Shown: one piece after another, positions 22,555 through 33,208 of the stretch
Numbering within the stretch: the stretch's first letter is position 1
Layout: each line of letters opens with the position of its first letter
Assembly: GCA_014529385.2 (NCBI GenBank)
Contig: CM043944.1
Coordinates: forward strand, 88,138,884-88,202,883
Reading direction: 5' to 3'
DNA: 64,000 bases
Origin: Adiantum capillus-veneris
Lineage: Eukaryota > Streptophyta > Polypodiopsida > Polypodiales > Pteridaceae
Program-made: the position numbers and the translations under genes
The notes under the pieces: generated by a model
The model's database searches: none
The model's input: only the letters and a program-made list of their open reading frames with translations
What the model was told of the DNA's origin: nothing

Positions 22555-23790
22555 TCACATATTGAGAATAGGTTGAGTAAAAATCCACTTTAAGCTCTTG
22601 TGGTCTATAACCAGTTGAAACTTGCGCCCAAGAAGATAATGTCTCCATAACTTCAACGCATGGATAATTGCTAAAAGTTCCAAATCATGAGTAGGATAAT
22701 TCTTCTCATGATCTCTCAGCTTTCGCGAAGTATACGCCACTGGTCTTCCTTCTTGAGTAAGAACTCCGCCTAGAGAAAATTTGCTAGCGTCAGTCGCTAC
22801 TTCAAATTCCTTGCTGAAATCTGGAAGCTTTAAAATAGGAGCCGAGACCAAGAACTCTTTTAGCTTAGCAAAGCTAGACTCGTGCTCGGTCTTCCATTCA
22901 ATCCTCATTCCTTTCTTCAGGAGTTCCATCAAAGGTGCAGCAATACGTGCATAGTCCTTGACAAAAATCCTGTACCATCCTGTTATTCCAAGAAATACTC
23001 TTACTTCGCTGACGGTGGATGGTTGAGGCCAATCAACAATGTCCTTGACCTTGTCAGGGTCCACCGAAATCCCTCTAGCCGATATGAGAAATCCAAGGTA
23101 GTTGACTTTTGGTGAGCAAAAAGTGCACTTGCTCTCTTTAGCGTAAAGCTGATGTTCTCGAAGGAGATCAAGTACCTTGGGGACATGATCTTTGTGATCT
23201 GCTTCGTTCTTAGAGTAGATCAGAATGTCATCAAAGAAAACCAAGACAAAATCATCCAGGTAAGGTCTGAAAATATTCTGCATAAGTCGATTGAAGCTTG
23301 CAGGAGCGTTTGTTAGACCAAAAGACATTACTGTGAACTCGTAGTGCCCATACCTAGTATTGAAAGCTGTCTTTGGAATATCTGATTCCTTGATCCTGAT
23401 TTGGTAATATCCTGATCTTAGATCTATCTTTGTAAATATTTTGGCGCCGTGGAGTCTGTCCAAAAGTTCGTCAATCCTTGGAATTGGATATTTGTTCTTG
23501 ACAGTTACCTGGTTCAGTCCACGATAGTCTATGCATAACCTTAAGGTCCCATCCTTCTTCTTCTGAAAAAGAACTGGATCACCCCAAGGAGAAGTACTGG
23601 GTCGAATGAATCCTTGCTCAATGAGTTGCCTAAGTTGTTCCTTGAGTTCAATGGCCTCTGGAAGTGACATTTTATAAGGTCTTTTTGAGATAGGTTCACA
23701 CCCAGGGATAGTCTCAATCTCATGATCTACCTCTCTGTGTGGTGGAAGATTCGTAAGGTCTTCAAGGAATACATCATCATACTCCCTCAA
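22555..23790 (-). pseudogene. Element C reverse transcriptase and RNase H
   Basis: About 411 open codons. RT motifs are intact: [43 protein letters not shown] and [10 protein letters not shown], followed by the connection ([16 protein letters not shown]) and RNase H ([29 protein letters not shown]), with its catalytic acidic residues in place. Both ends are in-frame TGA codons: LNM-TGA-QRRW downstream and TSL-TGA-PNWL upstream. Either could be a CGA arginine changed by one transition. Without these stops it would be one pol frame. Confidence 0.92.
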
Positions 23791-25217
23791 CCAGTTTGGT
23801 CAAAGTGAGGTATCTGATTGGTCCACCTTGTTGATTTTAACCGCATAAATTTGCTGACCCTTCCTTAGTCCCTTCAAAAGTCTGCTGGCCTTAACTAGAG
23901 TAGCCCTAGGTCTCCCATTTTCCCCCTCGATTAAGGCTTCATTACCCAAGTTATCTGTAAAGGTAAAATTCCCCTGTGCACAATGTATGTGGGCCCTATT
24001 TTGCTTTAGCCAGTCCATCCCTAGTATCCCATCAAAGAATCCTAAGGGTAAGGTTCAAAATTGGGCAGAAGTTGGGTGTCCCCCTAGATCAAAGTCGATT
24101 TTGCCTGCAGAGTGTTGAGATATTACCTCCTTGCCGTTTGCTAACTCAACAACTAGCTTGCTTGTTGGATACTTATCTAGCTTTAGCTTCCTCATGCATC
24201 TGGGTGAAAGAAATGAAAGAGTACTACCACAATCTATAAGGAAGTTAACTTGTTCACCTCTGAGAGATCCTGGCATATGAATGGCTGCGTATTTCTCGCA
24301 ACCATTGGGATTGTCAATTGCAGCATGTAGGGTTTCTCTCTCCACTACTTCATCACCCACAGTTGGTTGTACCACTGCGGCATTCACTCTGGCGGTAGCT
24401 CCATGCCCTCGCCCTCTGTTCATCCTTCCTTGTCCTCCTCTTCCATTAGCTTGGCCACGCCCACGGGTATTCAAGGGTATGGCATTGGCGTTGGTTGCCT
24501 GAATTTTCCTAGGGCAATTGGATCTGTAATGTCCATGCTCGCCGCAACCATAGCATCGAGCATCAGGGAATTCCATGGTTGTGGTGGTAGCCACAATAGG
24601 GTGCTGGTTATATGCTTGGTTGGCTGGTCTGTTATCCCAGGCAGTGGTCCTTGCCCTCTTTGCCCAATGATTCCTTCTGTTCTGATTAGCCTTTTGTACT
24701 TCGAGAGCTAGAGGTTTGGCTCTCAACAAGGCATCCTGAAGCGTCGTCGGCCTGAGAGCTTCCAACCGAGTATTCAGAGGATTGATTAGTCCTTGGTAGA
24801 ACCTTGCCACATGTTGTTCCAAGGTCATCTTAGGAGCATATCTCCGAAGAGTGAAAAATTTTGCATAGTATTCTTCGACAGATGAATTCAGCTGCCGAAG
24901 TGAAAAGAATTCATTCATCTTCAAGGTTCATAGGCAGGCGGTAAATAACGCCCCATTATTGCTGCTTTGATGTCTTCCCAGGACTGGAAAGATCCCTTAA
25001 TATCCATGTCTCTGCAATGTTGCTTCCACCATATCTTGGCATCGCCAGTCAAGCGGAACATCGCAAGCATGGTCTGATTTACGGGTTGGGTCCCCGCAGC
25101 TTCAAAGTAATCGTCCATGGCTTCCATCCATACTTCCACATCTCTCTCCACATTTGCCCCCTCGCCCTTAAAGATCGGAGGTTGGGCTTGCTTTAGGAGG
25201 AGCTTCTTCTCTTGCAC
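23791..25217 (-). pseudogene. Element C gag and protease
   Basis: The gag part (25217 to about 24600) has WMEAMDDYFEAAG, WWKQHCRD and then FFSLRQLNSSVEEYYAKF, the Ty3/gypsy retrotrans_gag pattern. The zinc knuckle CYGCGEHGHYRSNCPRK is at about 24560-24505. The protease has FLIDCGSTLSFLS (about 24250) and GILGMDWLKQN (about 24018). A frameshift near 24922 splits gag, and a TGA interrupts AQF-TGA-TLPLGFFDGI near 24055. The gag start is unclear: no ATG precedes the first recognisable residues in frame. Confidence 0.87.
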
Positions 25218-25461
25218 TGCCGAGTACAGAGCAACAGGCAGTACCTACATGGATTATACGAATTCTTGATACATTACTTGGATTTCAAAATAGACACGAG
25301 ACTTTGAATAAATTTCAAGATTCTACTTTGTCAAGAGACAGAGATTCAGAGACAAAAAGCACTTTATTCATGAAAATTTATTACAATTGAAACCCCTCAA
25401 GGTTTAGGATAACTGATGATCAGCTTATTACATGGATTTATGGATTGCGTATAAAATACGC

Positions 25462-25977
25462 TTAGGAGATGGTATTGACATGATGTACTACTTCATTCGT
25501 GTAATAGTTTCTATACTCATTCTTGAGTGGATAATAAACTAAGATATCGGGCCGGAGCTCCGCTTTCAGTAATCCAAAGGTTTTGACTCGGTTCGCTGGG
25601 ATCACGTTGGTGACCTTCTCCAAAATACAGTCGTTGATGGTTTGATTGGAGTTGTCTGAAATAGTCTGGTCCAATCGTGTAGGCACCAAGTAGAATATCT
25701 CTATGACCCTCAACTCTTCTCCCCAACATATCTTCTTCAAGTCGGTAGCCAGGCATCCTAGCTTTCGAGCGATGATGTAGTAAACCCCTCCTGGAAATGT
25801 CCAATGAAGTTCCCATCCTCTATCAATGCGAGTGGAGTGTGGCGTATAAGCCTTCAACAATATCTCCATGACATCTCGCCTGAACTGGTAAACTGGGGAT
25901 CTTCGAGCTTGCTCATAAATAAGCTCAAACACTTGGAAGTTCCGATATTCGAGCACGAGGTCTTCTTGCAACACCAA
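25462..25977 (-). CDS. Extra open frame between primer site and gag of element C (ORF0-like)
   Basis: 171 open codons in the same orientation as gag, in the leader where none is needed. The first ATG is at 25866 (MEILLKAYTPHSTR), giving 134 residues; the 37 codons before it are open but start after a stop. The product has no domain I recognise; it is rich in Tyr, Arg and Leu, ends VHHVNTIS, and has no obvious signal or membrane segment. The neighbouring gag and pol frames of this copy carry several stops, so its openness is notable. Extra frames upstream of gag are known in a few plant Ty3 elements (ORF0 of rice RIRE2). Whether it is translated is unknown. Confidence 0.5.
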   Translation of the reverse strand: MVLQEDLVLEYRNFQVFELIYEQARRSPVYQFRRDVMEILLKAYTPHSTRIDRGWELHWTFPGGVYYIIARKLGCLATDLKKICWGEELRVIEIFYLVPTRLDQTISDNSNQTINDCILEKVTNVIPANRVKTFGLLKAELRPDILVYYPLKNEYRNYYTNEVVHHVNTIS

Positions 25978-26064
25978 TGCAAGGAATTCGGATCAGCTAC
26001 CTACATACTTTCAGTTCCTTTTAAATGTTCAAACAATACGACTTCATTTCCCAGACTAACCTAG

Positions 26065-26076
26065 GCTCTGATACCA
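26065..26076 (-). promoter_or_regulatory. Primer-binding site of element C, initiator-Met tRNA
   Basis: Minus strand TGGTATCAGAGC, two bases inside the 5' LTR. Confidence 0.93.
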
Positions 26077-26078
26077 GA

Positions 26079-28849
26079 TGTGAGGTCCCCACCCCGCCGT
26101 TTCCAATGGCGGATCTGATGGTGAACCCGGTGGCCACTAGATCTATTGCGGAAGCAAACAAAATGGTTCAGGGTTCGACTAGCGGACGATCTCTCATCAC
26201 AAAGTGAGTCGAGTTCGAGCCTACTAGCAGGGAGTCTAGCTCCACCTCGCAGGGAAAGCGTACTTGAACTATCTAGCGATCCTAAGACCCACCTTCCAAG
26301 AGGAGAGAAGCCTCAAGTGCCTTTTTCCCCATGTTTCAGAGGCACGTACTCTCGAGAATTCCCCACTCTAGGGGCAATGAGCATTACTAATATCGAGTAA
26401 GCACTATGGGGACAGAGAGTTCCCGACCAATCGGGACCACCCATCTCGTAGGCATTGGCAACCTGAGCCAAGCCCCCACTTTCCACCCCCACACTCACAC
26501 TTCCTCGTGTGACCTAATTACTACGACAAAGGTTGTTCAACATAGATATTCCTTGTTTAATTCCGAATCACATGGTTTGTAAAGACAACCCTTCAACCAG
26601 TATTGCAAACAACACCAAGACAGAATTCTAGTAAAAATTCTACTCAAACTTATTCATAAAAGTTCCAATGTTCTGGAGGTATAACATCCCCCCTCCAGCG
26701 AGAGTTCACTCCTCCCGTTGTCGCCTAGCTGCCCATACAACTAGGTATGTCCACCGCATAGAAAGCACGTCATGGACACTCCCACCGCATAGAAAGCAAG
26801 AGGTGGGTTCCCACCGCATAGAAAGTAAGTCGTGGGTATCCACCACATAGAAAGCAAGTCGTGGATTCAAGAGCCCTAATGAGGAACTCTACTCCCTGTG
26901 ATCAGTAGGGGGGTCAGGACTAATTCAACATTGGAAATAAAATGAACATGTCGAGCTAAATTTTCCCTAGCAGACATTCTTTCCTATTGCAAACAGCATA
27001 CCTATCAAACATTACCTTCCTACTTTAGAACTTAATGTACAATGATTTCAATGCCGAGGTTTTCGTCGAATTTCTCCAAAATGTTTGGGGATATGAGCAT
27101 TCCTAACTAGCGTATGCAATGTTAATTTAAACAACTTGAATAAAAATATGATCTACCTCTTTCACTTCTTCATCGATGGCCCATGAGATGGCCGGTATTT
27201 GTTCCTCCATAGGATCTTTCCCCTTTCCGTTGACATTACTCGTTCCTGCCTCGCGATCGTGGGCACCACCGAAGCGCGTCCTCTTAACCGGGGCCATTTC
27301 TCACTACTTTAAATGATTAGCTTGGAGAAAGAGCTAAGGTTCGCAAGCATCATAACAGTCCAACGGATAGATTAGTGACATCAATTAATTTCTCTATATG
27401 AGAGCTCTAGATTTCTTTCATAAAGCAATCATTAAGGATGGCACATAATCCTATGGGAACCGGATCTAAGATAATTATTCGGCTTACATGATTAAGAATA
27501 ATTAGGATTTCACTATTGGAATTACCAGAGAATTGAATTAAGTATGATTAAACTATTTCCTGGCAAATAGACGGTACAGATTTACCTTAGGCATATGTGT
27601 GAGGAAAGTCAACTCGTAGAGACTTAATGACAGATTAATTTTTCCTTAATTATATCTTAATGCATAAAGGAAATGAGTTTAATGTAGTTACAGTATTAAT
27701 TGGTGATAGAAAAAGTGATTCTCTTAAATCTACACAATTACCGGCTTGCCGATTAATACTATGCTACCTAGAGAGAGAAAATTCTAATAATTATACTCTA
27801 ATCATTAATCGAAAGTGATGAATGGCTGATAATTCAGCTATGGAATGATGATTACATAATAGATTATGAATAAGGAGAATTTAAAGAGTAGTCATAGAGA
27901 ATTTCGACTAGGGATAAGCATAATGGACGAGGAATTTAGATGGTAATGTAAAAAATTTACAGATGGCATTAATTAAACCGTGGTTACCGTGATTAAGGGC
28001 TGATAATCTTCTCGATTCTCTGATCTAATCGAGCTTCTTGAGGCGAGAATTGGGCAGCACCTCCCTCCTTGCTTCTCCTTCAAAAAGTGTGTGAACCGGC
28101 AGCACCTTCCCAGTGTGTGTAGGTGTGTGTGTATGCACTGTGTGTGTGTATGAGCATAAGTGTGTATGTGTGTGTGTGTGTGTGCAGGTCTTTAAATAGG
28201 CTCCTACAGGCTGAAAATCGATCTGTGTTGCTAATTGCATTTGGGAGCTTCTCCAGTTAAGCATGGCAAGTCCAGTTCCCTGCCCACCAAGTGTCAGGTT
28301 GGCTTGGTTAACTGGTTCTGAGACTGAGTTGCTGGCTTGGCAGCTTTCCCAAGACTCCCACAAAGCAAGAGGGCGCCCCCTAGCTGCTAAAGCTGGTCTG
28401 GAGTGGGCTGAAACTTGTTCCCACACAGCCTCGGGCCCCCGGTACCTCCCGGACAATTTTTAGGAAAATTGGTTCTAGGCTAAAACGGGTCATACGGATC
28501 GGATTTTGATGTCGAAAGTTGCTATACAAAGCTCTAACTAAGACGTACTGGCTCGAGTACCTGCCATATTTAGCAGCCCCCGGGGTCCAAAAATGCATTT
28601 TTCTCAAATTCAGGGTACGGGTGCAGTTTTTAAAGACGATCAAAACTGGACGGGTCTGGTGACCAAAAACTTACTATTTTTGGAATTTTTTTACAAAATT
28701 TATTTTTATTCACATTTCGAAGCTTTACAACATTCTAAACATCATGGCACTGACAGAATCTGGAAAACTGCTAAAAATAGTAACTTATTCCATTATATTC
28801 AGTTCATGGTACAAGGGTGCTCTTTTTGATCGGGGTCAGAGACCTTACA
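26079..28849 (-). repeat. 5' LTR of element C
   Basis: 2771 bases, TG to CA on the plus strand, with TTACA next to the AGCTA duplication. This complete copy defines the LTR ends. Confidence 0.95.
28191..28198 (-). promoter_or_regulatory. Candidate TATA box in 5' LTR of element C
   Basis: TATTTAAA on the minus strand, just before a TG/CA-rich tract; conserved at 20852-20859 in the other LTR. A plausible transcription start for the element RNA. Confidence 0.45.
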
Positions 28850-28854
28850 AGCTA

Positions 28855-30640
28855 GGCCTCATCATCCCTTTGTCTACCAATTCTTGTACTTGCCTCATAA
28901 TCTCCTCTCGTTGAGCTTGGGAACTCGATAAGGAGCCTTGTTAGGCGGTGAGCGTTCTGATAGGAGCTCAATTCGATGGTCATCATCCCCTCGTTGTGGA
29001 GGTAAGTCCATAGGGATATCATCGATGAACACATCTTGGAGTCCTTTTAGAAAGTTAGACAAGTCTAACTCTTCTTGATTCCTACCATTTTCATTTGATA
29101 AGCAATTAGCGTCATTAGTGGATTCTTTGACAAAAATCATGTACGCAAAAAATCGATCTTTTCATTGACTTATCAAAAACTGGTGAATTTACAAGTGGTA
29201 TAGTATGACCAGACTCATTAGCATCTATATACATGTTCCTTCCCTTGTAGGCGAAGTAGATTCTCCTTTTAGGGAACTTCATGTTGGTAGCCATGCCATC
29301 AAACCATGGCGCCCCTAGGATAGCATCCTCATGTTGGAGAGGAGAGATGAAAAAGTCTTCTTGGTTGACATAGCTTTGGACATGAAGCCTCAACTTCCCA
29401 GTCAAGGGAGTAATGGAGGCTTGCTATCCCTTGAAAGTTGTGTTATCCGTTACAATATCTCCCATCTCAAAAGCTTGAATGCCCAACTCCATTGATATGA
29501 AGTTGTGAATAGAGCCAGGGTCAAACAAGATGAAGGCATCATGCTCCCTTACCTTTCCCCAAGCATAGGAGAGAGATGATCCTTTGCAATGAGCATCCTC
29601 TTCTGGAGCTTTGATGGTGGAAGCCCTAGGAGTCTCATTGCGAGCATTTTTCTTGGGACAAGAACGATAGCCATGTCCTTGCTCCCCACACTTAGAACAC
29701 TTATGGTCCTTGCAAAAAGCTTCAAGCTCTTCATGAGAGAGTTTGTTTTTACCTTTGTAAACTCCCTTCTCCTTGGACCTAGTAAGTACTTTGTCTTTTG
29801 CATCGCTTGCAAGGAATTGCTTCATGATGGAAACTCGTAGACTTTTTCATGTCTTTGGGGCTTCACCATTGCCACGAAGGCTAGCCCACCATGACGAGAC
29901 GATTTTTGTAAGTGCATAGCTACATGGAGTAGCTTGGAGGACTCTTTGAAGCCCTCCTCTCCAAAGGCCACATCTAATTGTTGGATTTAGGCCAATACTT
30001 TGTCGGTGGCACCAAAGGTGCCATCATAGCTGAGAAAAGAGATACTCTTTCTTCCCTCTTTGAACTTCTTGAGCTTTTGTGATCTTCGCCATGTAGGGTA
30101 TGATTTGCGATGTCCTCACCTCTTCTATTCTCTAGGATAATAGCCATAGATTTCTTCGGGAGAGAAGGAAGGTGAAGAAGAAGGATAAGAAGGTGACCTC
30201 TTTCTTGACCTTTTCTTACTTTGTTTCCTCTCTTCCATTTTGGAGTGACGAGGAGAAGGATTGTGTGTTAACCGTTTCCTCATGGGAGGAGTTGGCGATC
30301 GTCTAGACCACCGTCTTCATGGAGCCACATCTTCAGAGGAACTTACGGATTCATTACTTTCTTGTTCTTTGGATTTCTCCTCTCGTATGGGAGAGTATTC
30401 TTTTAGGGGTCTCATCAAGAGTCCTTCTAAGCTCTCTATCCTCTTGGAGAGGAAGGGAAATCCCATAAGCACGAAGTTGTTGAGTAACTTCAGCTTGCAA
30501 AGTAGGGTTTCCCATAGCTTGATGCAACCTAGTAACAAGATAATTGATAAACACAGGGGCATCATCATTATCACCTTCATGTGTAAAATCAAAGCTATCA
30601 ATGTTTATTCTACCTTCTTGGTTATTGTCAGCCATGTTAA
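28855..30640 (-). pseudogene. Element B gag, protease and start of RT linker
   Basis: Start MADNNQEGRINIDSFD at about 30633, matching copy A. Zinc knuckle CSKCGEQGHGYRSCPKK (about 29700) is canonical CX2CX4HX4C, unlike A. Protease FDPGSIHNFIS (about 29520) and ILGAPWFD (about 29300); then LQDVFIDDIPMDLPP before RT. Compared with A, about 115 codons of gag are missing in frame at DKVLT-RSKEKG (about 29780), removing most of the capsid-like part. Several frameshifts are also present. Confidence 0.87.
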
Positions 30641-30998
30641 TTATACTTATGTGTTTACTTAGTGTATTCTTTGGCAACTCATAATCTTAGTTGCTACTCC
30701 TATTAGCCTTTGAAAATAAGCACTTAAGTATCTACACCCACGGCTCGAATTGGTTAATTAAAGAGAGTAGTGGGGTGGATCTAACATAGCAGAATTGCCG
30801 AGAGATAGCTCCTTTCAGACTTCTTATGGCTCAATAATGGTAAATCCATAGGCAAGTTTAAAAATACCCCATTGTTAATACCAAAGATCCCGAGGTGTGC
30901 ACCATATCCCACATAGTGGGCTCAACAAATCGATAATAGATCCCAATCCTAGTTACCCTAATATAATTAACAAAATCAACCATTAATAGGCTACTTAA

Positions 30999-31602
30999 CA
31001 CTAGTCCTATAAAAAATTAGCCACTTTTGTGGCTTTTTGAGACTTTTGTAAAAAATTTCTCAACACTTTGTTAGTTATCTAAATAGAAAATGGTTTCACG
31101 GACTTATGACCAACACTCAATATGATTTGATAAAAAATAGTACAGAGCTAAATGAAGGTCTAAAGGTGTCTTTCCATTGCCATCTTCTACAACTAATTTG
31201 TGTGGATGGACAAAAAAAATCTATTTTCTTTTGAATCTAAATCAAATCATTGTTAAGTAAGCCCAAACTTCTTTGACAAATCCCTCAATAGGTATGTGAT
31301 AGATGTACCAAGCTTTTTTAACCCATAAACAAAGACTACCGACATTTTTTACTTCTCCAAGTTAAGTGTTGAAGTGTAGTTTTACGTAAAATTAACTAAT
31401 TTTAAAAAAGCATTTTTTTATTTTTGAGATTTTCATGTAAATTGTGTATCTAGAAACCTTTTTCATATCTTGAACCCAATAATTAAGAAGTTTCATGAAA
31501 ATTTTGATGTCATATACAAAAGTTATGTTTCATTTACTAGAATCCTAATGTGAGCAATTTTTGTGGCTTCAGCCATTTTTGTGGCTCATTACAAGTCTAG
31601 TG
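30999..31602 (-). mobile_element. 604-bp TTAA-flanked MITE-like element, CACTAG ends (copy 1)
   Basis: Inserted in the leader of element B; copy A has the uninterrupted site CTACTTAAGG (as its complement). TTAA lies on both sides (30995-30998 and 31603-31606). Ends are CACTAGTCCTATAA and, inverted, CACTAGACTTGTAA. Subterminal palindromes AGCCACTTTTGTGGCT (left) and AGCCATTTTTGTGGCT (right) follow. AT-rich and without coding frames. The strand is arbitrary. Confidence 0.82.
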
Positions 31603-31644
31603 TTAAGGACCTCTCTTATTAAGCAAGAAAAGAGAAACCAAATT

Positions 31645-31655
31645 CTCTGATACCA
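31645..31655 (-). promoter_or_regulatory. Primer-binding site of element B (mutated)
   Basis: Minus strand TGGTATCAGAG followed by A where C is expected. Confidence 0.8.
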
Positions 31656-31656
31656 A

Positions 31657-32395
31657 TAATGGAAATGGCCTATGAACTTTCAGAATAGCAGAATAAAGAG
31701 AATTAGAGTGAGCATTTTTGTGAGACTACTTTGAGAACATGGAGGGTGAACTTGATTGATGGTAGCAACATAAACACAACACTTAATTAACTTTGCATGA
31801 ACAATAATTTTGCAAGACAGAGAGTATTAGAGAACATGATAGTAGTTGAGGACCGGATTTACTTGGAGGTCCCCCCTCCAAAAGGCGTTTGTATTATAGA
31901 TTCTCCCATCAGAGAGACTTGTTACAATACAATCTTTGTGTTCTTTGTGACCTTAGAGATGCTATGAAGATGGAAAGCTTCATAGATCACAAGATTAACA
32001 TAAACTTTGCAAAAATCAGTAACTATCCCAAGCCTCAGTCCCAAGTCCTCAAACACCTTCGAAGGTGGAGAGAGCTAGCGGGGAATGAGGATAGGAAAGA
32101 GGAAGAAAAATCATCCATAGGAGAAAGAAATAGTTCCTCACTTATCATCACTCTTCTTGCTTAGCATATCATAGTAGTATAGTAATGAACATGAAGAAGA
32201 TGGCAAGCTTAAGCATTGAAGCATGGCTCTTGGTTGGTGGATTTGCATTCCATAGCCAAGAGTGTTGGTGTAGGCTCTCCACTTCTCAACAAGCTTGAAG
32301 AAGGAGATGGAGCTCTTGCATTTTGCACTCCACACAATGAGAGAATGTGTGTGTGTGTGTGTGGGAGAGTATACCCCCCCTCTCATGCTTGGTCC

Positions 32396-32437
<42 letters not shown>

Positions 32438-33100
32438 TTATTTTATTATTTCATTTGGACATGTGTCCTCTTTTTCCTCTTTGAGAGAAAAAACTTATTA
32501 TTTATTTTTATGTATCTAAATTCTCATTGGACCCCTTTAAAACCTATCCAATAGCATTCAAGCACATCATGAGGGCCACATGTGGAGGATCATTTAAACA
32601 TGTGTCTTTTATGCTTATTAAGTCATCTGGTTGAATTAAATACTTCAAGGACTTAGTCAATCAAGCATGGAAACGATGATGCCTCTTGAGAGTTATCTTT
32701 GAATTGAATACTTCAAGAACTTTAGTCATTTAAGCATGAAGAGAAACATCTCAAGCTTTTGGGTAAGGTTCCCACTAACACTTAACAAGCCAACAAGCAC
32801 CTTCATGCTTGGGTAGGATTCCCACCTCAGCCCTAGCTTGCTTAAGGTCAAAGGACTTTTGAAAAAAATTTGGAGGTCTTTAATGAAGCTAACTCTATGG
32901 TCTTTAAGCTCCATTAGATAGCATTGCTCTTTAACATACCATCTCTCATTTGGACCCCTTTTAACCTTGGCCCCATGTTGAGACAAATCAATAAGCACAT
33001 GCCTATATTCTAACCCTTGTTCCCGTTTATTCTCCCATATTAAATGATCAATTTAATATGAGAAAATCATTTGGGTTGGTTAGATATTAGATTTTTTGAC
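31657..33100 (-). repeat. 5' LTR of element B
   Basis: Family LTR on the minus strand, without the U3 minisatellite seen in copies A and D but with its own AAGCTTGAGATG and CTTGAAGTATTCAA parts. It contains (CT)n at 32399-32434 on the plus strand. The outer end joins an inverted LTR fragment at TGAC (33097-33100). Confidence 0.85.
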
Positions 33101-33208
33101 TAAAGTTCTTGAAGTACTCAATTCAAAGATAACTTTCAAGAGGCATCAACGTTTCCATGCTTGATATTGCTAAGTCCTTCAAGTATTCAATTCAACCAAA
33201 TGACTTAA

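Larger units (their letters stand above)
18739..28849 (-). mobile_element. Element C: Ty3/gypsy LTR retrotransposon nested in element B
   Basis: About 10.1 kb. Two LTRs of about 2.76 kb in the same orientation, a primer site for initiator-Met tRNA, an extra leader frame, gag, protease, RT, RNase H and integrase, all on the minus strand. Five-base AGCTA duplications flank it exactly. The LTRs are near-identical over long stretches, so it is the youngest LTR element here. The C-terminal end of pol and the polypurine tract are deleted at the 3' LTR. Confidence 0.95.
15460..33100 (-). mobile_element. Element B: inverted Ty3/gypsy copy of the A family
   Basis: Minus-strand copy with partial 3' LTR (15460-15839), 3' untranslated region (15840-16143), pol (16144-18733 and 28855-29424), gag (29424-30640), primer site (31645-31655) and 5' LTR (31657-33100). 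Element C interrupts pol; a TTAA-flanked element interrupts the leader. Neither outer end has a target duplication: both are recombination joints inside LTR sequence. Confidence 0.85.

Noticed and set aside
25517-25816. 99-codon minus-strand frame in the leader of element C
   Set aside because: Out-of-phase shadow of the longer 25462-25977 frame.
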